Of a stretch of DNA of 64,000 nucleotides, positions 7,263-17,072 are shown one piece after another; position 1 is the first letter of the stretch; each line of letters starts with the position of its first letter. The DNA is from Abditibacterium sp. GTDB lineage: Bacteria > Armatimonadota > Abditibacteriia > Abditibacteriales > Abditibacteriaceae. The notes under the pieces are model-generated. The model saw only the letters and a program-made list of their open reading frames with translations, made no database searches and was not told where the DNA came from. A program made the position numbers and the translations under genes. The stretch is from assembly GCA_030448265.1 (NCBI GenBank), contig JAUJNG010000004.1, positions 83,061 through 147,060 on the forward strand. Reading direction: 5' to 3'.

Positions 7263-10200
7263 ATGGCTGCACCAATCGCCCCCAAAGGCCCTCTGGATGC
7301 ACAGTTGTTAGATTTACAGTCGCTTCACACAACTCAAGCCTCAGCCGAGCGCTACCGCGCCATCGCCGACTCAAGTTTCGATTTGATTTGCGAACTGGAC
7401 GCCGAAGCTCATCTCGTCTATCTTTCGCCCTCGTTCGGCTCGACCACTGGCCTGGAACTGGGTCGCCTCGTCGGGTCGCCCTTTTTTGAACTGGTTCATC
7501 CCGAAGACACTCCCAGCCTCGTCACCGAATATACGGCGGCGCTGTCGGGAAGTCGGGTAGGCCGCGCCCAGCACCGTCTGCGCCACGCCAACGGCGACTG
7601 GCGCTGGTTCGAAAGCGCTCTCAAAGGCGTGGGCCAGGGCGACGAGCGCCGCATCGTGATGGTGTCGCGCGAAATCACGGCGCGTCAGCGCCACCAGCTC
7701 GAACTCGAAACCCTTATCGCGCTCTCCAAGAAAGTCCACGTTCAAAGCGACCTCGCCGGCATTTGCACCTCGATCTGGGAGCACCTCCACCCGCTTTTGC
7801 CCGCGACGGCCCTGCTGCTGGCGTGGCGCGACTCCCCTGCCAATCTCCACAGCCTCGAAGTCTATGGCGCGACGCCCACCGCCTCGCTGCGCCAGTCCGT
7901 GATGCGCGCGCCCGATGTGCAGTGTCCCCTGTGGGAGGCTTTTGCCCAGGAGTCGCAGCACGTCCAAAACACCTGGGACGGCGCGCTGACCGGCTTCGAT
8001 TTCCCCTGCCGCTCTTTTGTCACCGTGCCGCTGCGCGCCGACGACGCCACCGTCGGCGTGCTGTTTTTCGGCTCCGACCGGCCTTTCGTGTGGACGGAAG
8101 ACTTCGTGCGCCTCTGCCTCATGGCGGGCGAACAGGCCGCCGTCGCGGTGCGCGGCGTGGGACTGCTCCAGGTCGCCAGGGAAGCCGAAGGCCGCTACCG
8201 CGCCCTCGTCACCGACATCGACGCCATCGTCTGGGAAAACGACGCCGCCACGCTCCAGCCCACCTTTGTTTCGCCCCAGGTCGTCGCCTGGCTGGGCTAT
8301 CCGCTCGAAAAATGGCTCGGCGACGCCACGTTCTGGCTCCAGGCCGTCCATCCCCAAGACCGCAAGCGCGTTCTGGACAAAGTGAAGGCCAACTGCCAGC
8401 GCCCCGAACCCTGGCAGTTCGAGTTTCGCGCCCTGTCCAGCGAAGGCCGCGAAATCTCGATGCGCTGCCTGGTCACGCCTGAGGTGCAGGACGGCCACGT
8501 CGTCAAGGCGCGCGGACTGGCCCTCGATGTCACCGAACGCGCCCGCCATCTCGACGAGATTCTCGAATCCAACGCTATTTTAGCCGCCACGCTCGAAGCC
8601 TCGGCGGACGGCATCTGCCTGGTCAACGAAACCGGCAACGTGGTCTCCTTCAACCAGCGTTTCGCCGAGATGTGGCAGATTCCCGCCGAACTCATCGACG
8701 CGGGCGACGAAAAGCGCCAGATCATGGCCTGCGTCCTGGCCGCGATGAGCCTGCCCGATGAATTCGTCGAAAAGATGAATTTCCTGCGCCGCAACCCCGC
8801 TTCGTCCTCACGCGACGAGGTGCAACTGCGCGACGGGCGTATTCTCGAGCGCTATTCCGCCCCTGCCCTGGCGCAGGGCGGGCGCAGTTTTGGCCGCGTC
8901 TGGACGTTTTCCGACATCACCGAAAGGACGCAATACGAGCGCCAGCTCGCTCACCAGGCCTTCCACGACGCCCTCACCGAACTGCCCAACCGCACGCTCT
9001 TTCTGGATCGGGTCGAACACGCGCTCTCGCGCCTCGACCGGCGCGGCAAAGCGCTCGCGGTGCTCTTCCTCGACCTCGACCGCTTCAAACTGGTCAACGA
9101 CACCATGGGCCACGAGCGCGGCGACGACGTGTTGCGCGAAGTCTCGCGCCGCCTGATGGGAAGCCTGCGCCCTGGCGACACCGCCGCGCGCTTCGGCGGC
9201 GACGAATTCACGCTTCTGCTCGAAGATTTGAGCGATGTCGAGGACGCCAAAACCATCACCGAGCGCCTCATCGAATCGCTTCACGAACCCATCAAAATCG
9301 AGGGCCGCGACTTCGACATCACCGCTTCCATCGGCGTGGCGATGAGTTTTTCGGCCCAGGACAAAGCCAGCGACCTGCTCCGCAACGCCGATATCGCCAT
9401 GTATCGCGCCAAAAACAAGGGCAAGGCGCGCTACGAGATCTTCGACAACGCCATGAGCGCCGTCGCGCTCGAACGCCTGCAACTCGAAGTCGAACTGCGC
9501 CAGGCGGTGAAGTGGGGGCAGTTGCACCTCGTCTACCAGCCGCTCATCGACCTCGAAACCAACCAGGTGATCGGCACCGAGGCGCTGGTGCGCTGGCAGC
9601 ACCCCGAACGCGGCCTGATTTCGCCCGCCGAGTTCATCCCCATCGCCGAAGAAAGCGGGATGATTTTGCCCATCGGCCAGTGGGTTTTGCGCGAGGCGTG
9701 CCGTCAGGCGCGCGAGTGGCAGTTGCAGTTCCCCTCCGACCGCGCGCTCAAAATGAGCGTCAACCTTTCGGCGCGCCAGTTTCTGGGCAACGATGTGGTC
9801 GCCGAAGTCAAGCAGATTCTGGAAGAAACCGGACTTTACGCGGGCGATCTCGAACTCGAACTGACGGAATCGGCGGTCATGGAAGACGCCGAAGCGACCG
9901 TCACCACGCTCGAAGAACTCAAAAAACTGGGTGTCAAACTCGCCATCGACGATTTCGGGACGGGCTATTCGAGCCTGGCCTACATCGAACGTTTTCCGCT
10001 CGACGCGCTCAAAATCGACCGCAGTTTCGTGGCGCAGATCGGCAAGGTCGCCAAAAACGGCAACGGCCACGCCAAAACCGGCATCAGGGAGCGTTCGGTG
10101 ATTATGCAGGCGGTGCAGACGCTGGGACACGGTCTGGGCATGGAGATTACCGCCGAAGGCATCGAAACCTCGGAACAGCTCGCCGAACTGCGCGATATGG

Positions 10201-10286
10201 GCTGCGCCATCGGCCAGGGCTACCTCTGGGCCGAACCGCTCAGTTCGAGCGCGCTTTTCGACTTGCTGGGGCAGAAGAATCGCTGA
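7263..10286 (+). CDS. PAS/GAF-sensing diguanylate cyclase-phosphodiesterase (GGDEF-EAL)
   Basis: Large cytosolic c-di-GMP enzyme of about 1007 residues. Order: PAS ([16 protein letters not shown], about 30-135), GAF (about 160-295), PAS ([16 protein letters not shown]), PAS ([15 protein letters not shown]), GGDEF ([21 protein letters not shown], active site RFGGDEF near 645) and EAL. RPGD lies five residues before GGDEF, matching the RxxD product-inhibition site. EAL residues are kept: [44 protein letters not shown]. Both activities are therefore plausible. No membrane segment is seen. ATG 7263 is chosen; a TTG at 7242 in the same frame is possible. The targets may include the pili or exopolysaccharide encoded nearby (inference). 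Confidence 0.93.
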   Translation: MAAPIAPKGPLDAQLLDLQSLHTTQASAERYRAIADSSFDLICELDAEAHLVYLSPSFGSTTGLELGRLVGSPFFELVHPEDTPSLVTEYTAALSGSRVGRAQHRLRHANGDWRWFESALKGVGQGDERRIVMVSREITARQRHQLELETLIALSKKVHVQSDLAGICTSIWEHLHPLLPATALLLAWRDSPANLHSLEVYGATPTASLRQSVMRAPDVQCPLWEAFAQESQHVQNTWDGALTGFDFPCRSFVTVPLRADDATVGVLFFGSDRPFVWTEDFVRLCLMAGEQAAVAVRGVGLLQVAREAEGRYRALVTDIDAIVWENDAATLQPTFVSPQVVAWLGYPLEKWLGDATFWLQAVHPQDRKRVLDKVKANCQRPEPWQFEFRALSSEGREISMRCLVTPEVQDGHVVKARGLALDVTERARHLDEILESNAILAATLEASADGICLVNETGNVVSFNQRFAEMWQIPAELIDAGDEKRQIMACVLAAMSLPDEFVEKMNFLRRNPASSSRDEVQLRDGRILERYSAPALAQGGRSFGRVWTFSDITERTQYERQLAHQAFHDALTELPNRTLFLDRVEHALSRLDRRGKALAVLFLDLDRFKLVNDTMGHERGDDVLREVSRRLMGSLRPGDTAARFGGDEFTLLLEDLSDVEDAKTITERLIESLHEPIKIEGRDFDITASIGVAMSFSAQDKASDLLRNADIAMYRAKNKGKARYEIFDNAMSAVALERLQLEVELRQAVKWGQLHLVYQPLIDLETNQVIGTEALVRWQHPERGLISPAEFIPIAEESGMILPIGQWVLREACRQAREWQLQFPSDRALKMSVNLSARQFLGNDVVAEVKQILEETGLYAGDLELELTESAVMEDAEATVTTLEELKKLGVKLAIDDFGTGYSSLAYIERFPLDALKIDRSFVAQIGKVAKNGNGHAKTGIRERSVIMQAVQTLGHGLGMEITAEGIETSEQLAELRDMGCAIGQGYLWAEPLSSSALFDLLGQKNR

Positions 10287-10322
10287 GGCGGTGGGGAAGT
10301 TAAGTGCTATGCCGAGGGTTGC

Positions 10323-10366
10323 CCCCTCCCCAACCCTCCCCACAAGTGGAGAGGGTTGGGGAGGGG
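10323..10366. repeat. GC-rich palindrome between convergent genes
   Basis: Arms CCCCTCCCCAACCCTC (10323-10338) and its exact complement (10351-10366). A short outer arm (GAGGGTTG at about 10314 and CAACCCTC at 10368-10375) runs into the last codons of the minus-strand gene that ends at 10367. It may act for both converging genes. Confidence 0.82.
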
Positions 10367-11401
10367 TCAACCCTCATCGCGCCGCGCCAGTTCATCCATC
10401 CACCCGAACACCCGCGCGTGGGTTTGATGCACCACCCCAGCACCCCACCAGTTGAAATAAGCCACCGGCGCGACGTTGAGCCGATACCAACTCGTGCCCC
10501 GCAAAATCGTGCCGCCCCGCCCATCGGGCACCAGTTCGATGCGCCCGCGCTCCAGCACGAAATGGTGAACGATTTCGGGATGCTGCGGCTGGCGGTCGAT
10601 GACAAACTCCAACCTTCGATTGCGCTGCGCCACGACGACTTTCGCGCCAATCGAAACCCCGCCCGACAGCCCGACATCGCGCCGCCCGCCAACCTTGGCC
10701 TCTCCACGCGACTCCATAGGCATCGGCAACCCCATTTTCCACATCCAGCCGTTGGCCGGATGCGGATTGCGCGGATAATTTGCTGCGTATTTCCACAAAG
10801 CTGCGGGCGATGCGTTCGAATGAAATTCGGTCGAAACCGCGAAATTTTGGGTCGGGGGAGACGTTGCTTCAGCGTAGACCAAAAGCAGGAAAAGCGGGAC
10901 GAGCGAAACGCTCAAAAACGGGTTTTTGCGCCAGAAATGTGCTCCCGAGCGAATCCCTAGTTCCATAGCGATCCATAAAATGGGAATGACGATCAAGAGG
11001 CAAATCACGCCTTCGCGCAAAACCACACCTGCGCCCACGCAAGCAATCAAGGTGTTGAAAAACGACGAACCACCGATGCGCCCCTTGGCGTGAAATCCAC
11101 GCGCCGGAGCATTTTCATCAATCCAGAAATAAACCGCCACGAAACCCATTCCAAAAGGAACCAGCAGGAACTGGCTCCATCCCAGAATGCCCGCCGTCCA
11201 GGTGGCCGCACTGCCCATGCGACTCCAGTTGAACTGCGAGAAAATCAGCGTAACGAGTGCTATCGCGCCAAATCCCACCACCTGCGACACCGCGTAACCG
11301 GCCAGCAGCGCCCATTTGGGATTTCGGGGCCGCAAACGCCAGGGACGGGCGCCGACTTGTTCCTGCCAATCGAAATCTTCGTTGCGGGGTTTTTGGCTCA
11401 T
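10367..11401 (-). CDS. Membrane protein with C-terminal START-like domain, unknown function
   Basis: 344 residues. The N-terminal half has four to five hydrophobic segments (YAVSQVVGFGAIALVTLIF, LGWSQFLLVPFGMGFVAVYF, a third around GVICLLIVIPILWIAMEL, a fourth at FLSVSLVPLFLLLVYAE). The C-terminal part from about residue 185 (VSTEFHSNASPAALWKYAANYP, ending GVVHQTHARVFGWMDELA) resembles an SRPBCC/polyketide-cyclase fold of the kind that binds hydrophobic ligands. No recognised family name. The gene runs toward the GGDEF/EAL gene, with the palindrome at its 3' end. Confidence 0.75.
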   Translation of the reverse strand: MSQKPRNEDFDWQEQVGARPWRLRPRNPKWALLAGYAVSQVVGFGAIALVTLIFSQFNWSRMGSAATWTAGILGWSQFLLVPFGMGFVAVYFWIDENAPARGFHAKGRIGGSSFFNTLIACVGAGVVLREGVICLLIVIPILWIAMELGIRSGAHFWRKNPFLSVSLVPLFLLLVYAEATSPPTQNFAVSTEFHSNASPAALWKYAANYPRNPHPANGWMWKMGLPMPMESRGEAKVGGRRDVGLSGGVSIGAKVVVAQRNRRLEFVIDRQPQHPEIVHHFVLERGRIELVPDGRGGTILRGTSWYRLNVAPVAYFNWWGAGVVHQTHARVFGWMDELARRDEG

Positions 11402-11640
11402 ATTTTAAATATACGCTTCACCCGCACACCGATTTTTCGCTTTTGTTTATCGCTTTGCAGGAACATGGCCTCCGAAATCGAAGATTCGCGCATCGATTGG
11501 CAGGCGCGGCCACGCGCACTTTTCCGGTCGAAACAACCGAAGGCGGCTCAATTCGCTCGCAGATCCCGACCTTTAAAAGCCGCGGAGTTGTGGCACCGGC
11601 TCCACCAACACCGTAAATTGAAGAACAAGCGAGGAGGAAA

Positions 11641-12147
11641 ATGGCTGAAATCAACCGAGGATTGGTGATGGAGAAAGTTCGGCAGTTGTTTCCAAGCGAG
11701 GATTTCGAGGAAGCCTTGGCGATTCTCGATGACTATGGGAGCGAGGATTATCACCTTTGGAAAGAAGAGGTTCAGTTGGCTGTTTTGAAGATGAGCAACG
11801 GCAAGTTGGAGCGGTTGCGAGGGTCTATGAAAACGGCGCGAGGCGATTATCGGGATGTTATAGTGACCGCGCGCGAGCCGAATCAGTTTCGATTACAAAT
11901 GACTTCAAAAACAAATCCGACCGATGAAGAATACGAAATCGCAGAACGGCAGGATGAAGAGCAGTGGGAGTCCTGGATGAATGGAAATCACTTCAAAATC
12001 TGCGAAAAATGTATCGGCACGGGTGCGGTGATGGATCTCGAAGAAAATGCAGCACCGACCTGGGATGTGGCATGGATCACGTGCCCTTTTTGCAATGGAA
12101 CCGGTAACGAGCCTCCTGCCCAAAAAGATTATAGCGAATCCGAATAG
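11641..12147 (+). CDS. Hypothetical protein with C-terminal DnaJ-like zinc-knuckle motifs
   Basis: 168 residues, acidic, no signal peptide. A strong GAGGAGG ribosome-binding site lies 5 nt before ATG 11641. The N-terminal part (VRQLFPSEDFEEALAILDDYG) looks helical and family-less. The C terminus carries two CxxCxGxG repeats (CEKCIGTGA and CPFCNGTGN) as in the DnaJ cysteine-rich domain, so one zinc site is likely. The last codons lie inside the outer arm of a nested palindrome (12129-12268). Function unknown. Confidence 0.72.
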   Translation: MAEINRGLVMEKVRQLFPSEDFEEALAILDDYGSEDYHLWKEEVQLAVLKMSNGKLERLRGSMKTARGDYRDVIVTAREPNQFRLQMTSKTNPTDEEYEIAERQDEEQWESWMNGNHFKICEKCIGTGAVMDLEENAAPTWDVAWITCPFCNGTGNEPPAQKDYSESE

Positions 12148-12268
12148 CCTTTGCCGTTTGATGTCGCATCTTTGGGAGCGTAGGCATCTTGCCTGCAACT
12201 TCTCTGCGATGCAGGCAAGATGCCTGCGCTCCCAAACCACCGGAACATCTTAATCGGATTCGCTATAA
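12129..12268. repeat. Nested palindrome overlapping the 3' end of the upstream gene
   Basis: Inner arms 12171-12197 and 12210-12236 match over 27 nt with one mismatch (TTTGGGAGCG, GGCATCTTGCCTGCA). Outer arms 12129-12143 and 12254-12268 match over 15 nt exactly (TTATAGCGAATCCGA). The left outer arm is coding sequence of the upstream gene, so the right one is an inverted copy of its tail. Confidence 0.85.
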
Positions 12269-12279
12269 GGGAACACAAA

Positions 12280-12316
12280 CAAAACCGGCAGCGAAATTTC
12301 GCTGCCGGTTTTGTTT
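12280..12316. terminator. Bidirectional rho-independent terminator
   Basis: Stem AAAACCGGCAGCGAAA paired with TTTCGCTGCCGGTTTT, then GTTT. A/T tracts on both sides would serve the plus-strand gene ending at 12147 and the minus-strand gene ending at 12398. Confidence 0.85.
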
Positions 12317-12359
12317 CCAATGGAAAACGCCCCGCGCGCCGCGAGGTGTTGTTGCGTTC

Positions 12360-12384
12360 GTAGGGACACGGCAAGCCATGTCCC
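12360..12384. repeat. Degenerate half-copy of the GTAGGGACACGGC element
   Basis: GTAGGGACACGGCAAGCCAT (12360-12379), ending in GTCCC, is a single arm, itself near-palindromic, of the element found complete at 27096-27171 and 54383-54457. Confidence 0.7.
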
Positions 12385-12397
12385 AACGAGGCTGCTG

Positions 12398-12832
12398 TCA
12401 ATTATTCGGGAGCACTCCGGCTTTCGTCGTAGCTATGAGGTCTGTGGTTGCGTTGTGTAAATTTCTCTTAAATCCCTCAAGTGAGGAAGCTACGTTGGAA
12501 GGAAATGAGAATGAGATGTGTCTTTCATCCTCATCTAAATCGAATCGAGTGACCCTGTAATTTACGAACCACATTGTGCCCTTCACACCTACTTCGAGCC
12601 ACCAATTGATGCAGCTTCCATCGTGCAGGAGCGCAGAGACACCAAATTCATACCCATCGAAATCCTGAAAATCCCCATTGAGAAGTTCAGCGAAGTAAAG
12701 CGTTCTTCTTTGTGGTGAAGGCGGAAATAAATCAGCCTTTTCGATTTCCGGCCTGCCCTTCAATTGGCGAGCAAAATCAGTCAATATCCCGCAAGTTTCA
12801 GTGAGGGCTTCCCACAATTCTTGGTCTTCCAT
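12398..12832 (-). CDS. Hypothetical protein (144 aa)
   Basis: Unrecognised soluble protein starting MEDQELWEALTETCGILTDF. It has an aromatic-rich middle (YFAELLNGDFQDFDGYEFGVSALLHDGSCINWWLEVGVKG) that reads as alternating beta strands. No signal peptide or membrane segment. The gene lies 6 nt downstream of hisG on the same strand and probably shares its transcript; nothing links it to histidine synthesis. Codon use resembles its neighbours. Confidence 0.6.
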   Translation of the reverse strand: MEDQELWEALTETCGILTDFARQLKGRPEIEKADLFPPSPQRRTLYFAELLNGDFQDFDGYEFGVSALLHDGSCINWWLEVGVKGTMWFVNYRVTRFDLDEDERHISFSFPSNVASSLEGFKRNLHNATTDLIATTKAGVLPNN

Positions 12833-12838
12833 TCAAAT

Positions 12839-13750
12839 TCACGCGATCACTTTATTCAGCGGATATTCGATAATCCCTGTCGCGCCCGCGCGCAAAAGCA
12901 GCGGGATTAAATCGCGCACGCGGCTTTCGTCGGCGATGATTTCCAAAGCCACCCAACCTTCATCGGCGAGGGGCGAAATCGTTGGGGTTTGCATCGCGGG
13001 GAGCATTTGCGCGATTTGATCGAGTGCTTCTCGCGGCGCGTTCATTTTGAGGCCGACTTTGCCTTCGGCCTGCATCGCGCCTTGCAGCAGCGTCGCCATA
13101 TTCGACAGTTTTTCACGCTTCCACCCGTCCTCCCATGAAGCGCGGTTGGCAATGAAGCGTGTAGTCGAAGACAGCAGTTCGTCGATGATTTCCAGACCGT
13201 GCGCGCGCAGCGTCGAGCCGGTTTCGGTGCCTTCGACGATGGCATCGACCAGCGCGGGCACTTTGACTTCGGTCGCGCCCCAGGAAAATTCGACTTCGGC
13301 CTTCACGCCGTGTGCGGCGAGATAGCGGTTGGTCACATTCACCAGTTCCGTTGCGATGCGTTTGCCTTCCAAATCCTGGGCGGAGCGAATCGGCGAGCCT
13401 TTGGGAACCGCCAAAACCCAGCGATAGGGTTTGGAAGTCGCTTTGGAGTAGAGAAGTTCGCAGATTTCGTGGATGTCGGCGTTGTTTTCCTGGATGTTGT
13501 CGAGGCCGGTGATGCCGGCATCGAGAACGCCGTCTTCGACGTAGCGAGGGATTTCCTGCGCGCGCAGCAGCACGATTTCGAGTTCGTCGTCGTTGACGGC
13601 GGGGAAATAGGAGCGCTCGGACACCGAGATATTCCATCCGGCGCGGCGCATCATGCGGATGGTGGCATCCTGGAGCGAGCCTTTGGGCAGCCCCAGACGG
13701 CAGCGGCGTTCAAGCGAGGAATCGCCCAGCGTGGTATCTTTCAAAGTCAC
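12839..13750 (-). CDS. hisG: ATP phosphoribosyltransferase, long form
   Basis: First enzyme of histidine biosynthesis: ATP + PRPP to N1-(5-phosphoribosyl)-ATP. The 303-residue length matches the long (HisZ-independent) form, with the catalytic bilobal domain ([26 protein letters not shown] site [19 protein letters not shown]) and a C-terminal regulatory domain (from about residue 225, ending [15 protein letters not shown]) that binds histidine in the family. No other his gene is in the window. It is transcribed divergently from pilM; 180 bp separate them. Confidence 0.95.
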   Translation of the reverse strand: MTLKDTTLGDSSLERRCRLGLPKGSLQDATIRMMRRAGWNISVSERSYFPAVNDDELEIVLLRAQEIPRYVEDGVLDAGITGLDNIQENNADIHEICELLYSKATSKPYRWVLAVPKGSPIRSAQDLEGKRIATELVNVTNRYLAAHGVKAEVEFSWGATEVKVPALVDAIVEGTETGSTLRAHGLEIIDELLSSTTRFIANRASWEDGWKREKLSNMATLLQGAMQAEGKVGLKMNAPREALDQIAQMLPAMQTPTISPLADEGWVALEIIADESRVRDLIPLLLRAGATGIIEYPLNKVIA

Positions 13751-13840
13751 AGCATTACCTCAAGTGGAAAATTTAGCGGCGGTCAACCGGCTCGCAAAGC
13801 GAAATAGGGCGCGGCGGGAAGGGGCCGCAAGTGTAGCGAA

Positions 13841-13869
13841 TTGACACCTAAATCGGTTGCTACCATAAT
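13841..13869 (+). promoter_or_regulatory. Sigma-70-like promoter upstream of pilM
   Basis: Consensus -35 TTGACA (13841-13846), 17-bp spacer, -10 CATAAT (13864-13869), about 60 nt before the pilM ATG. The best promoter match noticed in the window; probably drives the pilMNOPQ genes. Confidence 0.75.
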
Positions 13870-13930
13870 AGAATAGATTTTCCCCGCCAACGCCGCTCTC
13901 AGCGGTCAATGCGAGTAGTTTTCTTTTCCC

Positions 13931-16246
13931 ATGGCTCTCTTCGGCAGAAAAGCAAAAGACGTAACCCTCGACCCGCCCGTTTCCGGCGCGGACAACGGCG
14001 CGGACAACGGTGCGGCGCTCGAAACCGACGCGCCGCCGGCCAAAGGCGCCAAACGGGTCAAGGCGGCCCGCGAACCCAAAGCCGTCAAAAACAAACTGGT
14101 CAAAAACGGCGTGGCGGTGGGCCTCAACATCGGCAACCATTCCATTAAAGCCGTCGAAGTCACCTCCAAAAACGGCGAACTTTCGGTGACCGGCATGGGC
14201 GTTGTGCCCACGCCGCCCGAAAGCTACGCCAACGGCAACGTTCTGAGCGTTTCGGCGCTCACGGGCGCCATCAAAGATTTGTGGCGCGTCGGGGGCATCA
14301 AATCGAAAGTCGCGGTCACTTCGGTGGCGGGGACGGGCGCTCTGGTGGTGCGCGTCATCGAAGTCCCCAAAATGACGGACGGCGAACTGAGCGACAACAT
14401 GAAAGTCGATGCCGACCGCTACATTCCCTTTCCGCCCTCGGAAGTGGTGATGGATTTCAAGGCGCTGCGTGATTTGCCCTCCGACCCCGACGCGCCCAAC
14501 ATGGAAGTGCTGCTGGCGGCGGCGCAGCGCGAAGTCATCGATTTGCACATCAGGGTGGTGCAAAGTGCGAAATTAGACCCGCGCGCCATTGATGTCGAAC
14601 CCATCGCGGCCACGCGCGCATTGCAGCTCGAAAAGCGCGGCACGACCGAGATGATGGACTATAACGAAGTCACGGGCGTAATCAATCTGGGCGCGACGGG
14701 CGCGGAGATTTCGATTTTGCGCGGCGACATCGTGGTTTTCACGCGCGCCGTGCCCAACGGCGGCAATTCGGTGACGCAGGCGATTGCCGACGGGCTGGGA
14801 CTGCCGTTTTCTGATGCCGAGACCGTCAAAATTCAAAGCGCCGACGCTCTGGCGCCCGCCGGATACGGCGCCGCGACTGCCGCCGATGATTTCGGCTTTG
14901 GCGCGACGGGCGGCGAAGACTTCGATTTCGGCGGCGAAGAGTTCGCCGGCGGCGATTTGAACACGGCGTTCAACGATATTTCGGCCAATCCCACGTCTGA
15001 GGCCGCGTCGGACGACCCGTTCGACCTCGATTTCTTCAATCAAGGCCCCAAAAACGACGAACCAGGCGCGGGCCACGCTCAAAAAGAAGGCGAACCGCCC
15101 GCCGACAATCCCGCTCCGGCTTTTTCCTTTGATTTCGGCGATACGGCGCCCGCAACGCCTCCCGCCGACCCCGCGCCGCCTGCGGATGCGCCGCCCGCGC
15201 CTTCGGGCCTCGATTTTTCGTTTGGCGATGAGGAACCGGCCACACCAGCCGCTTCTCCCACTCCCGCGGCATCTTCGGCGCCGCCGACTTTCAATTTCGG
15301 CGGCAGCGACGATTTCAATACCGAATTTCTGCCTGCCGTCGGAGAAGACCAGCCCCCGACGACGCCGGTCAGCGCGGCTCCCGCCCCCGCGAACACGGCG
15401 CGATTGGACGACACGCCCGCCGCTTCCACGACGCCTGCGCCGCCTGCGGGCCAGGGGTTTTCGGGTTCGATGCCTTCGGCGTTCGATTTCGATAATTTCG
15501 ACCTGCCGACATCGCAGCCCGCAGGCGCCGCGCCGGTTTCGCCCCCGCCAGCGACAGAGGCCGCGCCGGTCGCGTTTGGCTTCGATGCTCCCGATGTTAG
15601 CCCTGTCGCGGCTGCTCCATCGGGATTATCATTGGAAAAAGAACCGGATCCGCAAACTCCGGCGGCTTCTCCGGCACCGGCGGGCGCGGGCGAATTCGAT
15701 CTCGACGCTATCTTCGGCTCGCCCGCCGCTTCTCCCTCAACTGCGGCGACTCCGGTGATGGGCGGCTTTGATGCTCCCGCCGCCCCCAGTCAGCAACCCG
15801 TCGATCCAGGCGATTTCGATCTCAGCGCCATCGGCACCGATATAGGAGACGATTTCGGGTTGGGCGCTCCGGCTTCCGGCGATGATTTCACCGCTTTTGG
15901 CACGGGTCTGGGCGCAGGTGGAGCCTCCACCGATGCGGCCACGCTTTACAGCCTGATTTATCCGCCCCTGGAAGAGTTGTCCAACGAGGTGCGCCGCTCG
16001 CTGGAATTTCATCTGGGACGCTATCCCGATGCCACGATTTCGCGGCTCGTTTTGCTCGGCGGCGGCGCCAAACTGCGGAATCTGGACGTGTTTTTCACTC
16101 AAATGCTCGGCGTGCCGGCGACGGTCGCCAATCCTTTCGCGCACATCGCGGTGCAGACGCCCAAACTTCCGCCCGATTATGCGACCGAAAACGGGCCGAC
16201 CTGTGCCGTCGCTCTGGGACTGGCCCTGCGCGATTTCGTGGACTGA
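13931..16246 (+). CDS. pilM: PilM-like pilus assembly ATPase with a large low-complexity insertion
   Basis: Actin-like cytoplasmic component of the type IV pilus alignment complex, normally about 350 residues and here 771. A basic linker (about 1-55) precedes the fold: GLNIGNHSIKAVEV (phosphate-1-like), KVAVTSVAGTGALVVRVIEVPKM, ADRYIPFPPSEVVMDF, GVINLGATGAEISILRG (phosphate-2-like). At about residue 310, inside the fold after LGLPFSDAETVK, an insertion of about 365 residues begins. It is rich in P, A, G, D and F with repeated short DFDF/FGF-like motifs. The fold resumes near 672 (LYSLIYPPLEELSNEVRRSLEF, LVLLGGGAKLRNLDVFF) to the end. One uninterrupted frame. First gene of the pilMNOPQ cluster; good promoter upstream. 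Confidence 0.9.
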   Translation: MALFGRKAKDVTLDPPVSGADNGADNGAALETDAPPAKGAKRVKAAREPKAVKNKLVKNGVAVGLNIGNHSIKAVEVTSKNGELSVTGMGVVPTPPESYANGNVLSVSALTGAIKDLWRVGGIKSKVAVTSVAGTGALVVRVIEVPKMTDGELSDNMKVDADRYIPFPPSEVVMDFKALRDLPSDPDAPNMEVLLAAAQREVIDLHIRVVQSAKLDPRAIDVEPIAATRALQLEKRGTTEMMDYNEVTGVINLGATGAEISILRGDIVVFTRAVPNGGNSVTQAIADGLGLPFSDAETVKIQSADALAPAGYGAATAADDFGFGATGGEDFDFGGEEFAGGDLNTAFNDISANPTSEAASDDPFDLDFFNQGPKNDEPGAGHAQKEGEPPADNPAPAFSFDFGDTAPATPPADPAPPADAPPAPSGLDFSFGDEEPATPAASPTPAASSAPPTFNFGGSDDFNTEFLPAVGEDQPPTTPVSAAPAPANTARLDDTPAASTTPAPPAGQGFSGSMPSAFDFDNFDLPTSQPAGAAPVSPPPATEAAPVAFGFDAPDVSPVAAAPSGLSLEKEPDPQTPAASPAPAGAGEFDLDAIFGSPAASPSTAATPVMGGFDAPAAPSQQPVDPGDFDLSAIGTDIGDDFGLGAPASGDDFTAFGTGLGAGGASTDAATLYSLIYPPLEELSNEVRRSLEFHLGRYPDATISRLVLLGGGAKLRNLDVFFTQMLGVPATVANPFAHIAVQTPKLPPDYATENGPTCAVALGLALRDFVD

Positions 16247-16252
16247 AAAAGC

Positions 16253-16321
16253 AGAGGTTAGAGATTAGAAGTTAGAGGTTAGAAAACCCCCCTCACTTCT
16301 CCCTTCTAATCTCTAACCTCT
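16253..16321. repeat. Heptamer-built palindrome between pilM and pilN
   Basis: Arms AGAGGTTAGAGATTAGAA (16253-16270) and its exact complement (16304-16321). The left arm continues in 7-nt units (TTAGAGG, TTAGAAG). It starts 7 nt after the pilM stop and ends 11 nt before the pilN ATG. Confidence 0.88.
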
Positions 16322-16331
16322 AAAAATCCTT

Positions 16332-17039
16332 ATGGCGATTAAAATCGACCTCCTGCCGGTCTACGTCAAACTCAAACGCAACCTTCACCGCACCATTGCG
16401 GCCTGTTTTGTGTTGGCTGCACTTGTCGGCACCGGCCTGGCCCTGGTGCTCCAGCAGCGCAAGCTCGAACTGCAAACGGCGGAGGAAAACCTCGAGGCAG
16501 CCCAAGCGGTCGCCGAAAAAGCCACCGCCGCCGAGGGCAGAGCCAGGACCGCCACTGCCGAGGCGGCGCCGCTCGTGGGCGTGGTCGGTTTCATGACCGG
16601 AGCTTCCAAAACGGGGCCTCAACGCGCGGCGCTGGTGGATTTGATTCGCCGCAACATCGATATCAATGCGGTCGTGTCCTCCATCGACGTGAGCGACGGG
16701 CAAAAAGTGATTATCAAGGCGACGGTTCGCGATCCCAACGAATATGCGCGCTTTCTGCTTAATTTGCGCCGCGCCAGCGACGTGAACGGCGGCACGCTTT
16801 TCAAAGGGCTCCCCGTCGCGGCTGGGCCCAAAGGCTTCGCCAACGGTGCGAGACCGTTTCAACAGCCGCAGCCCTCGCAAGACCCCGCTGAAATTATTTA
16901 TCCCGTTGATGTCGTTGCCGAAGGCACCCTTCTCAATCCGGTGCAAGTGCCCCCCGATCCGACCGGAGCGGCTCCCGCAACAGCGGCAGAGCCAGGACTG
17001 GAAGGAATAGAAGGAGAACCAGGAGCACCGCCCGCCTAA
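16332..17039 (+). CDS. pilN: PilN-like pilus assembly protein
   Basis: 235 residues. The short cytoplasmic N terminus MAIKIDLLPVYVKLKR matches the PilN signature that inserts into PilM (I-N-L-L-P type). It is followed by one membrane helix (IAACFVLAALVGTGLALVL, about 21-40), an alanine-rich coiled coil (about 42-80) and a small ferredoxin-like domain (DLIRRNIDINAVVSSIDVSDGQKVIIKATVRDPNEYARFLLNLRR). The C-terminal tail is P/A/E rich. Expected to form an inner-membrane dimer with PilO linking PilM to the PilP/PilQ complex. Identified by order and topology; sequence conservation is low, as is usual. Confidence 0.82.
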   Translation: MAIKIDLLPVYVKLKRNLHRTIAACFVLAALVGTGLALVLQQRKLELQTAEENLEAAQAVAEKATAAEGRARTATAEAAPLVGVVGFMTGASKTGPQRAALVDLIRRNIDINAVVSSIDVSDGQKVIIKATVRDPNEYARFLLNLRRASDVNGGTLFKGLPVAAGPKGFANGARPFQQPQPSQDPAEIIYPVDVVAEGTLLNPVQVPPDPTGAAPATAAEPGLEGIEGEPGAPPA

Positions 17040-17072
17040 ACGCGCACCCTTCGTTTTTCAACCTCGATTTTC

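Noticed and set aside
11465..11668. Possible 67-aa ORF upstream of and overlapping the 11641 gene
   Set aside because: Basic, no ribosome-binding site, overlaps the 11641 gene with its strong GAGGAGG site; more likely non-coding.
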